Source: Candidatus Peregrinibacteria bacterium CG11_big_fil_rev_8_21_14_0_20_49_14
GTDB taxonomy: Bacteria > Patescibacteriota > Gracilibacteria > Peribacterales > Peribacteraceae
DNA: 64,000 bases
NCBI GenBank assembly: GCA_002787035.1
Contig: PCVP01000012.1
Coordinates: 47,588-111,587 of the forward strand
Direction: 5' to 3'
Below the pieces are notes generated by a model. It made no database searches, was not told the origin of the DNA, and was given only the letters and a program-made list of their open reading frames with translations. Positions within the stretch are counted from its first letter, which is position 1, and each line of letters starts with the position of its first letter. The position numbers were made by a program, and so were the translations under genes. This document shows, in pieces, positions 1 through 6,844 of the stretch.

Positions 1-455
1 TGAGCGGAAATAGTGGCAACCGCTTTGTATTCCTCTTTGGATGAAATATCTTTCTTCATGTTCTCCAGTTCGGCAACCACGGTTTCCACCGCTTTGTCTA
101 TGCCGCGCTTAATGGAGATGGCGTTGCTTCCGCTGGAAAGGTGTTTAAGTCCCGCTTGCATAATGGCGTGAGCCAGAACGGTTGCGGTAGTTGTACCGTC
201 TCCCGCCGCATCGTTTGTTTTGGTGGCAGCTTCTTTCACGAGTTGCGCACCCATGTTTTCAAACTTGTCTTCCAGTTCTATTTCTCTGGCAACGGACACA
301 CCGTCTTTGGTAACGGTCGGTGCGCCGTACGATTTTTCTATAAGGACGTTGCGACCCTTGGGGCCCATGGTTGCTCGTACCGCTTGTGCGAGCTTGGTTA
401 CTCCCACGAGCACTCTGTCGCGGGCATCGGATCCGAAAAGTAGTTGTTTGGCCAT
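1..455 (-). CDS. groEL: GroEL chaperonin, N-terminal part (cut by window edge)
   Basis: This is the 60-kDa chaperonin that folds proteins in the cytoplasm with GroES as lid. Only about 151 N-terminal residues are in the window. They open with [16 protein letters not shown] and contain the family signatures [18 protein letters not shown] and [14 protein letters not shown]; the last is the conserved ATP-binding segment of the equatorial domain. The start is the ATG read from base 455. The gene follows groES on the minus strand with a 35-bp gap, so the two form the usual groESL operon driven by the CIRCE-regulated promoter at 897-924. Identity is secure; the C-terminus lies outside. Confidence 0.97.
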   Translation of the reverse strand, partial: MAKQLLFGSDARDRVLVGVTKLAQAVRATMGPKGRNVLIEKSYGAPTVTKDGVSVAREIELEDKFENMGAQLVKEAATKTNDAAGDGTTTATVLAHAIMQAGLKHLSSGSNAISIKRGIDKAVETVVAELENMKKDISSKEEYKAVATISA

Positions 456-490
456 AGTGGAAAATGGGAAAAGTAGGTATCGAAATAAAA

Positions 491-817
491 CTAGGCGACT
501 TTGCCCAGTACGGAATCTAAGCGAAGAATCTTCACTTCGACGTCTTTGCCATTTTTGGCTTTCAGTTTTACGTCGTCACCGGCGTATTTGCCAAACAGCA
601 CTTTGTCGCCGATTTTCAAGAATTCCTGAGGGTTCGGAACATCGCCGATTCCACCGGAACCGAGTGCGATGACTATTCCTTCGGAAGGCTTTTCTCCGTT
701 GGCGGTATCCGGAATGACAATACCGGAGGCGGTCACTTGCTCTTTCTCCATGGGGACAACAACGACGCGGTCTCCAAGGGGATCTATGCTCACTGCGAGT
801 TTTGGAATGTCTGCCAT
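491..817 (-). CDS. groES: GroES co-chaperonin
   Basis: This is the 10-kDa lid of the GroEL chamber. The 108-residue product reads [20 protein letters not shown] and carries the GroES hallmarks: PLGDRV near the N-terminus, the mobile-loop region around [14 protein letters not shown], and [15 protein letters not shown] near the C-terminus. An upstream in-frame start at 850 would add 11 residues without family similarity, so I chose 817. No Shine-Dalgarno sequence is visible. The 5' leader of about 70 bases contains the CIRCE operators. It is slightly longer than typical GroES proteins of about 95 residues because of a short N-terminal extension. Confidence 0.96.
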   Translation of the reverse strand: MADIPKLAVSIDPLGDRVVVVPMEKEQVTASGIVIPDTANGEKPSEGIVIALGSGGIGDVPNPQEFLKIGDKVLFGKYAGDDVKLKAKNGKDVEVKILRLDSVLGKVA

Positions 818-860
818 AACGTAGAGAGAAGAAAAGGTATAAAACTGCACCGTAGTGCTG

Positions 861-887
861 TTAGCAGTCTCAATAATAGAGTGCTAA
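861..887. promoter_or_regulatory. CIRCE operator 1 (HrcA site)
   Basis: The sequence is TTAGCAGTC, nine bases, then GAGTGCTAA. The consensus CIRCE is TTAGCACTC-N9-GAGTGCTAA, so there is one mismatch. It lies between the groES promoter and its start codon, the classic place for HrcA repression of groESL. Confidence 0.93.
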
Positions 888-911
888 GCACTCGGAAGTA
901 TAGAGTGCCAA
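885..911. promoter_or_regulatory. CIRCE operator 2, overlapping operator 1
   Basis: The sequence is TAAGCACTC, nine bases, then GAGTGCCAA, with one mismatch to consensus in each arm. It shares the three bases 885-887 with operator 1. Its nine-base spacer contains most of the groES -10 box (897-902), so HrcA bound here would directly cover the promoter. Confidence 0.85.
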
Positions 912-924
912 TGTTGCACGTCAA
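897..924 (-). promoter_or_regulatory. Promoter of groES-groEL
   Basis: On the minus strand the -35 box is TTGACG (919-924), the spacer is 16 bases and the -10 box is TATACT (897-902). This is a good housekeeping-sigma promoter. It overlaps CIRCE operator 2. Confidence 0.85.
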
Positions 925-964
925 GAAATTTGTGGGTCAGTATTTTTCTGTTCGGTATCCTCGC

Positions 965-994
965 TTGATACATTCATATGTTCCTTCGTATACT
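965..994 (+). promoter_or_regulatory. Promoter of the SLH-domain surface protein
   Basis: The -35 box is TTGATA (965-970), the spacer 18 bases and the -10 box TATACT (989-994). It fires divergently from the groES promoter. The first in-frame ATG (1000) lies 5 bases after the -10 box, which would make a leaderless or nearly leaderless transcript. Confidence 0.7.
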
Positions 995-999
995 ACTGC

Positions 1000-2481
1000 A
1001 TGATCTTCCCCTCTAGTTTTATGAAAAAAGGTACCTTGCGTTCTTTTTCCCTCGGATCTTTTGTGTGCGGACTTACCATAGGAGTAGTTGGTACGGCAGT
1101 CGGAGCAACGAGAATGGGTTCTTCGGTATTCCCGGATGTTCCCGCAGGCTCGTACTACGACGAGGCGATAGGGGAGATGTACGGACTCGGAGTCATCACG
1201 GGATTTCAAGACGGAAAATTCAAACCGGATGACAATCTTTCGCGCGGGCAAGCGGCAGTGATGATGAAAAGGCTTCGTGATGAAATTATGGGTATAGAAC
1301 CCACGACGTCGGAATCCGATCGTTCCGGTTCCAGCAGTAGCAGAAGTTCACGATCTTCTTCTTCGCAGGCGGCGAGCAGTTCCAGTAGCAACAGTCCTCC
1401 TCCGGTGACGGTGAATGAATTCGGAAAACTGCGTTTTATAACCAACGCATACAAGCAAGAAGAAGATGACGGTTCTACCAACGTGACAGTTATTCGTACG
1501 GGAGGGGACAAGGGTATGATAACCGTTGATTATAAAATTATTGCCGGCACGGCGAAGCCGGACGAAGATTACGAGGCACAGGAAGGAACATTGATATTTC
1601 AGGACGGAGAGACCAGTAAGTCATTCGATGTAAAAATACTCAATGACACCGATAACGAAGGTGATGAAGAGTTCACCATGGAAATAGATACTCCGACTGG
1701 TGGTGCGGAAATAATCGATCCGAAAGTTGCCACATTTACCATCGAAGATGACGAGGGAGCGGGATCTTCCGATGCCACAAGTTCAACCAACAGTCCGGAA
1801 GAAGGTACGTTCCGCTACAGTGCGACGGAATACGCAGTCAGTGAGGTCGCGGGCAGCATCACTATTCGTGTGGAACGCATAGGAGGTGCGAAAGGTGCGG
1901 TAACTGTGGACTATTCCATGACAGACGGTACGGCTAAGAGTGGTTCTGACTACACAAAAACAAGCGGCACTCTTAGCTTTGGTGACAGTGAGACGGTGAA
2001 GTCATTTTCCGTAGCGGTTTCAGACAACGCACAAATAGGAGGTGCGAAGACCGTGAACCTTGCCCTTGGCAACCCTACGGGAGGTTCTGTGTTAGATACC
2101 GAACGAAAAGTGTCGCTTCTTCGCATCGCAGATGACGAGGTTGCGACATTCGGTTCGGGAAGCATTCGCTTTACCGACAACGAATACGAAGTAGTGGAAT
2201 CCGAAGGTTCAGTTGTAATTCTTGTAACCAGACAGGGTGGCTCCAAGGGTGTTGCTACGGTGCAATATAAAACATCCAATGGTACCGCTCATGAATCCAC
2301 CGATTACAAGGAGGCCGAAGGCGTCCTTCGATTCGAAGATGGAGAAACAACAAAATCCTTTACTGTGGAGATTATAAAAGACGCCGCTTCGGATGTGGGT
2401 GAAACTGTGAATTTGAACTTAAGCAACGTTACAGGTGCGGGGATATCGTCTCCGTCATTCGCCACTCTTTGGATTTACTAG
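1000..2481 (+). CDS. Secreted SLH-domain protein with three Calx-beta repeats
   Basis: This is a predicted cell-surface protein. A hydrophobic signal segment (about residues 12-35) is followed by one S-layer-homology module (about 43-95: VFPDVPAGSYYDEAIGEM, then a TGF.DGKFKPDD motif and LSRGQAAVMM). A serine-rich linker (about 105-135) leads to three Calx-beta repeats (about 145-250, 268-380, 385-493) with the typical V.Y.T..GTA....DY....G.L.F..GE..K.F signature. SLH modules usually bind cell-wall polysaccharide and Calx-beta domains often bind calcium in adhesins; those roles are inferred from family knowledge. An alternative start at 1021 (MKKGTLRSF) gives a more classical signal peptide. 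A strong terminator follows. Confidence 0.85.
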   Translation: MIFPSSFMKKGTLRSFSLGSFVCGLTIGVVGTAVGATRMGSSVFPDVPAGSYYDEAIGEMYGLGVITGFQDGKFKPDDNLSRGQAAVMMKRLRDEIMGIEPTTSESDRSGSSSSRSSRSSSSQAASSSSSNSPPPVTVNEFGKLRFITNAYKQEEDDGSTNVTVIRTGGDKGMITVDYKIIAGTAKPDEDYEAQEGTLIFQDGETSKSFDVKILNDTDNEGDEEFTMEIDTPTGGAEIIDPKVATFTIEDDEGAGSSDATSSTNSPEEGTFRYSATEYAVSEVAGSITIRVERIGGAKGAVTVDYSMTDGTAKSGSDYTKTSGTLSFGDSETVKSFSVAVSDNAQIGGAKTVNLALGNPTGGSVLDTERKVSLLRIADDEVATFGSGSIRFTDNEYEVVESEGSVVILVTRQGGSKGVATVQYKTSNGTAHESTDYKEAEGVLRFEDGETTKSFTVEIIKDAASDVGETVNLNLSNVTGAGISSPSFATLWIY

Positions 2482-2493
2482 CACTGTGTACCT

Positions 2494-2526
2494 CAGCGGT
2501 TGGCAGGCAGTGTCTGCCAACCGCTG
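2494..2526 (+). terminator. Intrinsic terminator after the SLH protein
   Basis: A perfect 13-bp stem, CAGCGGTTGGCAG pairing with CTGCCAACCGCTG, closes a 7-base loop and is followed by TTTGTT. It sits 13 bases after the stop codon. Confidence 0.85.
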
Positions 2527-2566
2527 TTTGTTACGACTCTTTGTCGTATTGCTCTAGACTGTGTTT

Positions 2567-4222
2567 GTGACTTCTGCGTATCTTCCGACACGGAAACAGG
2601 CACTTACTTGCGTTGCGCTGCTCGGAGCGTTGCTACTCCTTGTGTATGGCAGTGCACTGTCGTACCCGTTCGTTGCGTGGGATGACGGACTCCTCATCAC
2701 CGAGAACGCCACCGCACACGGACTGTCATTTACGAATATCCGTAATGCGTTTACCACGTACGATCCTGAACTGTACATTCCGCTCACGCTGCTGACGTAT
2801 CAGGTCGATTACGCAATTGCCGGTTTACATCCTTTTACTTACCACCTCGGGAATCTGGTACTGCACCTGCTCAATGTATCGCTGGTGTGCTGGTTCGTGT
2901 TTCTCCTCACTGGCCGCAGGTGGATAGCAGGTGTAACGGCGCTATTGTTTGCTGTTCACCCTCTCCATACGGAAGCTGTGGTGTGGGCGAGCGCCCGCAA
3001 AGACGTGTTAAGCACTTTCTTCTTTCTCGCAACGCTCGTTACGTATCTTCTCTTCAGAAGATCCGATGTGCGCACGTGGTACAGGCGCAGCATTGTCCTG
3101 TTTCTTTTGGCACTTCTTTCCAAAGTCATTGCCATTACCGCTCCCGTGGTCTTGCTGCTGCTCGACTGGCGAGAAGGCAGAAAAATAGATGCTGCAAACA
3201 TACGAGAGAAGGCGCCGTACTTTCTGCTCTCCTTTGTATTCGGGCTCATTGCCATCGGCGGTAAGACGGGAAGCGACTCGTTGTTCCTGGAAAAAATTCT
3301 CATCGGCTCCAAGGCCGTTACGTTGTACCTTTCCAAGTTACTACTGCCCGTGCATCTTTCCGTTCTGTATCCGTACACGGCGCCCGTGTCGTTTGCGAAT
3401 CCGGATTTGCTCTCGGCCTTCGCGTTGGTGCTTGTGCTTACGGCACTGGCATGGTGGAGCAAATGTAAGACAAGAGAAATTCTGTTCGGGTGGTTCTTTT
3501 TTCTGTTCACAGTACTTCCGACATTCAGTAACTTCGCAAAAGGTGAAGACGTACTCAAAGATATTTACATCGGATCAGACCGGTATGCGTACATTCCGAG
3601 TATCGGAATTCTTTTCTTGTTTGCGTTGCTTTTTTCACGCTTGATAGACAAGAAGTCGCAGCTTTTTCAGGGAGCGTTGGCACTGCTGTTTGTCTTCTTT
3701 GCGTTTCTTGCGCAGAAGCAGGCGCAAACATGGAGCAGTACCGAAGCACTGTTTTCCAACGTGCTCACGCACTATCCGAATTCTCATCTCGCGCACAATA
3801 ACTTGGGCACGTTACTCTTTAGAAACGGTGAGTACGATGGGGCTTTTGCTCAGTATGAGCAATCGTTGGCAATTCGCCCAAACGGAGAAGCATACTACAA
3901 TCTCGCTCAGTATTACGATACCAAAGGTCAGACAATCAAAGCGATGGAAGCGTATCGCAGTGCTCTTGAGCATCGCCCCAAAGACACGAGTGCATTGGTG
4001 AATCTTGGCGTGTTGCAGATGCGATCGGGGCAATTGGAAGATGCGGTCTTAAACTTTTTAAAGGCTACGGAAACAGATCCGTTTTCATCCGTTGCATTTT
4101 ACAACCTTGCTACCGCATACGAACTGACAGATAACCCTGAAGAAGCACGAAAAGCGTACGAGAAAGTGTTGGAAATAGACCCGGAAGATACGGAGGTTTC
4201 AGAGAGGTTGCTCGCGTTGTAA
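2567..4222 (+). CDS. TMTC-like membrane glycosyltransferase with C-terminal TPRs
   Basis: This is a multi-pass membrane protein of about 551 residues. Roughly the first 400 residues hold many hydrophobic helices and the motif HPLHTEAVVWASARKDVLS, typical of TMTC/DUF1736-type GT-C proteins that move sugars from lipid carriers to proteins or glycans. The last 150 residues are four or more tetratricopeptide repeats (for example SHLAHNNLGTLLFRNGEYDG and SALVNLGVLQMRSGQLEDA). The GTG at 2567 was chosen because a -10 box TAGACT ends 6 bases before it; a GTG at 2561 is also possible. Substrate is unknown. Confidence 0.75.
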   Translation: MTSAYLPTRKQALTCVALLGALLLLVYGSALSYPFVAWDDGLLITENATAHGLSFTNIRNAFTTYDPELYIPLTLLTYQVDYAIAGLHPFTYHLGNLVLHLLNVSLVCWFVFLLTGRRWIAGVTALLFAVHPLHTEAVVWASARKDVLSTFFFLATLVTYLLFRRSDVRTWYRRSIVLFLLALLSKVIAITAPVVLLLLDWREGRKIDAANIREKAPYFLLSFVFGLIAIGGKTGSDSLFLEKILIGSKAVTLYLSKLLLPVHLSVLYPYTAPVSFANPDLLSAFALVLVLTALAWWSKCKTREILFGWFFFLFTVLPTFSNFAKGEDVLKDIYIGSDRYAYIPSIGILFLFALLFSRLIDKKSQLFQGALALLFVFFAFLAQKQAQTWSSTEALFSNVLTHYPNSHLAHNNLGTLLFRNGEYDGAFAQYEQSLAIRPNGEAYYNLAQYYDTKGQTIKAMEAYRSALEHRPKDTSALVNLGVLQMRSGQLEDAVLNFLKATETDPFSSVAFYNLATAYELTDNPEEARKAYEKVLEIDPEDTEVSERLLAL

Positions 4223-4275
4223 AAAATTTATAAAAGCTCTTGTAGAAGGCAAAAATATGAGTATATTTGGTCGCT

Positions 4276-4671
4276 ATGTCGACTCTTGAGAAGCGCGCAT
4301 CGGACCTTGCAGATGCAATAGAAACTTTGACAACCGGTCAGGAGGATCCTCGTGAGAATTTTGGATTATCTATGGATCTGGATGCTCTGCGACAGATAGC
4401 AGCAGGGAATGATTCATTTGTAGATGCTTCGGGTTTTGTGCATGAAGCCGAGAAACGAGTCGGTCAGGTTCATGCAAGGCAGACACTGGAAGCAGCGGGT
4501 CTTTCGTATGCTGCAGAACTTCCCACTCGGTATGAAGTACGAAATATTCTGCGTACCAATGCGGGAATATCGGATGAAAGTCCCATAGAGGTGGCGGTAC
4601 CGGGTGATCTGCAAGCTGCAAATGAGATGCGAGAATTACGGACTATGCTTCGTGAGATGCAGCAGGCTTAG
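4276..4671 (+). CDS. Hypothetical acidic, mostly helical protein
   Basis: The 131-residue product starts MSTLEKRASDLADAIETL, has no signal peptide or membrane segment, and is mostly charged and probably helical. I do not recognise a family. The ATG at 4276 is preceded by TATATT (4262-4267) with an 8-base gap and no Shine-Dalgarno site, fitting a nearly leaderless mRNA. Its 3' end overlaps the convergent racemase gene by 36 bp. Confidence 0.6.
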   Translation: MSTLEKRASDLADAIETLTTGQEDPRENFGLSMDLDALRQIAAGNDSFVDASGFVHEAEKRVGQVHARQTLEAAGLSYAAELPTRYEVRNILRTNAGISDESPIEVAVPGDLQAANEMRELRTMLREMQQA

Positions 4672-5361
4672 GTGCGAAAATATTTCTTTGCAGGACGCAT
4701 CTGCCAGTAGTTGTAAGCTGTCGAGAAGCGGTACGTTCGTCATGCTTTGCTTCAGCAGAATGGGCAGTTCGGTACAACCGAGTATCACGGCTTCCGCCCC
4801 CGCTTCTGCGAGACTCTCCACTTCTTTTTGCAACGTAGTACGTTCTTGTTCTCCCGCTTTGCCCGCAATTACAGAGAGTATGCAGCGTACTACCTCTTCC
4901 TGCCCCGCGGTATTCGGTATGCAAACCGAGATGCCATTTTGTTCCAACGGCTCTTTGTAGAGATTCGTATTCATCGTGGTTTTGGAACCAAGAAGTCCTA
5001 TGCGAGAAATTCCATTTGCCTTCCCCTCGGAAACCACGGCATCTACCATGGAAAGAAACGGAATGGAGACCGAAGATATACAGCACTCAGAGAGAATGTG
5101 CATGGTATTGCACGTCATCACCAGAAAGTCAGCTCCCGCTTGTTCCAGCCTGCGTGATTCTTCTGCGAGCATTTGCCCCGCGCGCACTTCACTCTCTCTG
5201 TTTTCTATAAGATCCGGAGCAGGGAGACTGCTGAGAACTATGCGTGGAAATTCATCATTCTTGCGAACGCCGTACGTTTCCGTGCAGTTGCGTACCACTA
5301 GGTCGAGGAATCGAACACTCGCCTGAGGGCCCATACCGCCGATGACACCGAGAGTTTTCAT
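4636..5361 (-). CDS. Aspartate/glutamate racemase family protein
   Basis: The product (241 residues) belongs to the cofactor-independent Asp/Glu/hydantoin racemase family, which moves a proton at an amino-acid alpha carbon using two cysteines. Both are present: VMTCNTMH near residue 82 and VILGCTELP near residue 192, and the N-terminus has the family motif GVIGGMGPQAS. It could supply D-aspartate or D-glutamate for the cell wall, but substrate cannot be decided here. The start at 5361 (MKTLGVIGG) has no Shine-Dalgarno site and lies just after a transcription terminator and a leader ORF, so expression is probably attenuated. Confidence 0.88.
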   Translation of the reverse strand: MKTLGVIGGMGPQASVRFLDLVVRNCTETYGVRKNDEFPRIVLSSLPAPDLIENRESEVRAGQMLAEESRRLEQAGADFLVMTCNTMHILSECCISSVSIPFLSMVDAVVSEGKANGISRIGLLGSKTTMNTNLYKEPLEQNGISVCIPNTAGQEEVVRCILSVIAGKAGEQERTTLQKEVESLAEAGAEAVILGCTELPILLKQSMTNVPLLDSLQLLADASCKEIFSHLSLLHLTKHSP

Positions 5362-5375
5362 ATACATAGAAATAC

Positions 5376-5407
5376 AAAAAAAGAGGCTTCCCCCGGTCGG
5401 GGCAGCC
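5376..5407 (-). terminator. Attenuator terminator upstream of the racemase
   Basis: On the minus strand GGCTGCCCC pairs with GGGGGAAGCC around a GACC loop, followed by TCTTTTTTTG. It ends about 15 bases before the racemase ATG, so it can only act as an attenuator or riboregulator. A CCCCCG segment in the end of the upstream leader ORF could pair with the CGGGGG of this stem and block it. Confidence 0.75.
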
Positions 5408-5427
5408 GGCGTATTACAGATATGCGC

Positions 5428-5508
5428 TTAGCTCCTCCTGTCGGGGGTTTGAGTTCTTACCCAGTAATGATACGCGCACAGATTCATTGCTTCCACAGTG
5501 TACTTCAT
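5428..5508 (-). CDS. Candidate leader peptide for the racemase gene (26 aa)
   Basis: A short ORF begins with ATG at 5508 and stops with TAA 20 bases before the terminator stem. Its middle reads CAYHYWVRTQTP, so Tyr, His, Tyr and Trp codons are clustered. This resembles leader peptides that sense a charged tRNA by ribosome stalling. It is too short for the usual gene finders and its translation is an inference from position. Confidence 0.5.
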   Translation of the reverse strand: MKYTVEAMNLCAYHYWVRTQTPDRRS

Positions 5509-5752
5509 TGGTAGAAATTGTCAATGTATGGCTTTGCAAAGCCAAGTAGTAATAGCTGCACAGAATGTACAAATCTCCCGCTGGACGTTTGTTGAATTCG
5601 TTACGCTCGGGTTCGTCTTACTGCGCTAAGATCCGTTCGCTTTAAGATAAACGTCTCGTCTTCTCCTTGGCAGATATGGACATTCCGGATAGGTGTTTGT
5701 TGCTATTTATTCTGGAGCCGAGGGGTTTTCTGGTTATTACGGAATAATGTTT
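5509..5752. other. Intergenic region with no recognised gene
   Basis: About 245 bases with no convincing ORF. A segment near 5668-5690 (CGTCTCGTCTTCTCC) resembles sequence around the tRNA-Leu 3' end at 6610 and 6675, hinting at degraded repeats. Confidence 0.4.
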
Positions 5753-6007
5753 TTAATTAACTAAAACTTTTAAAAAGAATTCTCGGATTTCACTAGGAAA
5801 AATTTTTATTACGCTGGCAACAATTATTCCAGCTAAGGTTGCTATGATCCCAGCAACCTTCAACATAGTATTTCTCCTTTCGATTCGATCTTTTAAGACG
5901 TGTTCTCCATCTTTTCGTTCGGGTTGATTAGTTCCTTGTTCGGAAATGTACTCTCTAAGTTTTCTTATAGAGAGCCTTCGTATCCTTTGAGCTTCAGAAT
6001 CAGTCAT
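5753..6007 (-). CDS. Small hypothetical protein with C-terminal membrane anchor
   Basis: The 84-residue product (MTDSEAQRIRRLSIRKLREYI at the start) has a charged N-terminal half and one hydrophobic helix, MLKVAGIIATLAGIIVASVI, near the C-terminus. I do not recognise it. It lies just downstream of a GIY-YIG gene on the same strand and may be co-transcribed. Confidence 0.5.
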   Translation of the reverse strand: MTDSEAQRIRRLSIRKLREYISEQGTNQPERKDGEHVLKDRIERRNTMLKVAGIIATLAGIIVASVIKIFPSEIREFFLKVLVN

Positions 6008-6048
6008 GTGTAAATTAGAAACTTGTATGTGGTACATCTATTGTAAAC

Positions 6049-6300
6049 CTAACTCCACTCACCTTTAATCAGTTTCTCCTTCTTTTCTCGTGTCCAACCT
6101 TTGATCTGGATTTCGCGTTTGCGGGCAGCTGATTTTGTTTCAAGCGGATCGGAAATATACACAAAATGTGACAAACCTTGATCAAGCCCAAATTTTGCAC
6201 CTTTGCCTCGCCTGTGATCAAGCAGCCGTTGCTCAGGATTTTGAGTAATTCCAGTATAGTACCTGCCAGTGCGAGCCAGTGCAATGTAGACATACCACAT
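6049..6300 (-). CDS. GIY-YIG nuclease superfamily protein
   Basis: The 83-residue protein is a stand-alone GIY-YIG domain of the YhbQ/UPF0213 type: WYVYIALARTGRYYTGIT carries the YV-YTG version of the GIY-YIG motif, RLLDHRRGKGAKF follows with the conserved arginine region, and E..AARKREIQIKGWTR.KK completes the fold. Such proteins are nucleases or DNA-binding relatives of unclear role. It sits between a tRNA-Leu gene and a small membrane protein. Confidence 0.85.
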   Translation of the reverse strand: MWYVYIALARTGRYYTGITQNPEQRLLDHRRGKGAKFGLDQGLSHFVYISDPLETKSAARKREIQIKGWTREKKEKLIKGEWS

Positions 6301-6667
6301 AGCCTTAGGCTAACTAGCTCCATCTCAAAAAGATTAGCTACAAAAGGGAATTATAAATTGCCACTTGAGGTTATGGTCTTCTGTTTGAGTTTTTCCAAGT
6401 TCTTCTCTTATAGAGAACGTCTTCTGGGCTCTTCGACTGCGCTGCTTCTCAGCTCCGCTCAGAGTCATTCGCCACGTCGAAGAGGTGGCCCGAGTCCGCC
6501 GAGGCGGACGAGGACCATGAGCGAGGCGCCGAAGGCGCCGAGTCGAATGGTGCCCAGGAGAAGACTTGGATTCGTCTCGTCGCTTCGCTCCTCGCTCACC
6601 ACAGGCTTCTCGTCTTCTCCATTCGCAGACAAAAAATTCTGGAATCTTGTTTGATGCTATTAGATTC
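6301..6667. other. Gene-free, palindrome-rich region downstream of tRNA-Leu
   Basis: No ORF here looks real. The stretch 6420-6600 is rich in short palindromes (GTCCGCCGAGGCGGAC, GGCGCCGAAGGCGCC) and contains a copy of the tRNA-Leu 3' end at 6548-6566. It may be a worn-out mobile-element boundary. Confidence 0.5.
6548..6566. repeat. 19-bp duplicate of the tRNA-Leu 3' end
   Basis: TGGTGCCCAGGAGAAGACT is repeated exactly at 6668-6686, where it forms the CCA end and acceptor/T-arm of tRNA-Leu. A 3'-end copy of a tRNA is what integration of a mobile element at a tRNA attachment site leaves behind. Confidence 0.7.
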
Positions 6668-6756
6668 TGGTGCCCAGGAGAAGACTCGAACTTCCACAGG
6701 ATTACTCCTACACGCACCTGAAGCGTGCGCGTCTACCAATTCCGCCACCTGGGCAC
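6668..6756 (-). tRNA. tRNA-Leu (anticodon CAG)
   Basis: Read on the minus strand the 89-base gene starts GTGCCCAGGTGGCGGAATTGG and ends CTCCTGGGCACCA. The acceptor stem GTGCCCA pairs with TGGGCAC, the anticodon loop reads CTTCAGG (CAG), there is a long variable arm as expected for a class II tRNA, and GTTCGAGTC forms the T loop. CCA is encoded. Confidence 0.95.
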
Positions 6757-6844
6757 ATCGCATATTGACAACAAGGACCAAACACCTCCGTGGAGTGTGC
6801 CCGAAGAGTATACGCACACCGCTATTCTGTGCAATCATAGAGTC

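Noticed and set aside
141..672. Plus-strand ORFs opposite groEL and groES
   Set aside because: Pure antisense shadows of strongly conserved genes.
6178..6717. ORFs across the tRNA-Leu 3' flank
   Set aside because: They run through palindromic low-complexity DNA and the tRNA; the translations are basic and repetitive.
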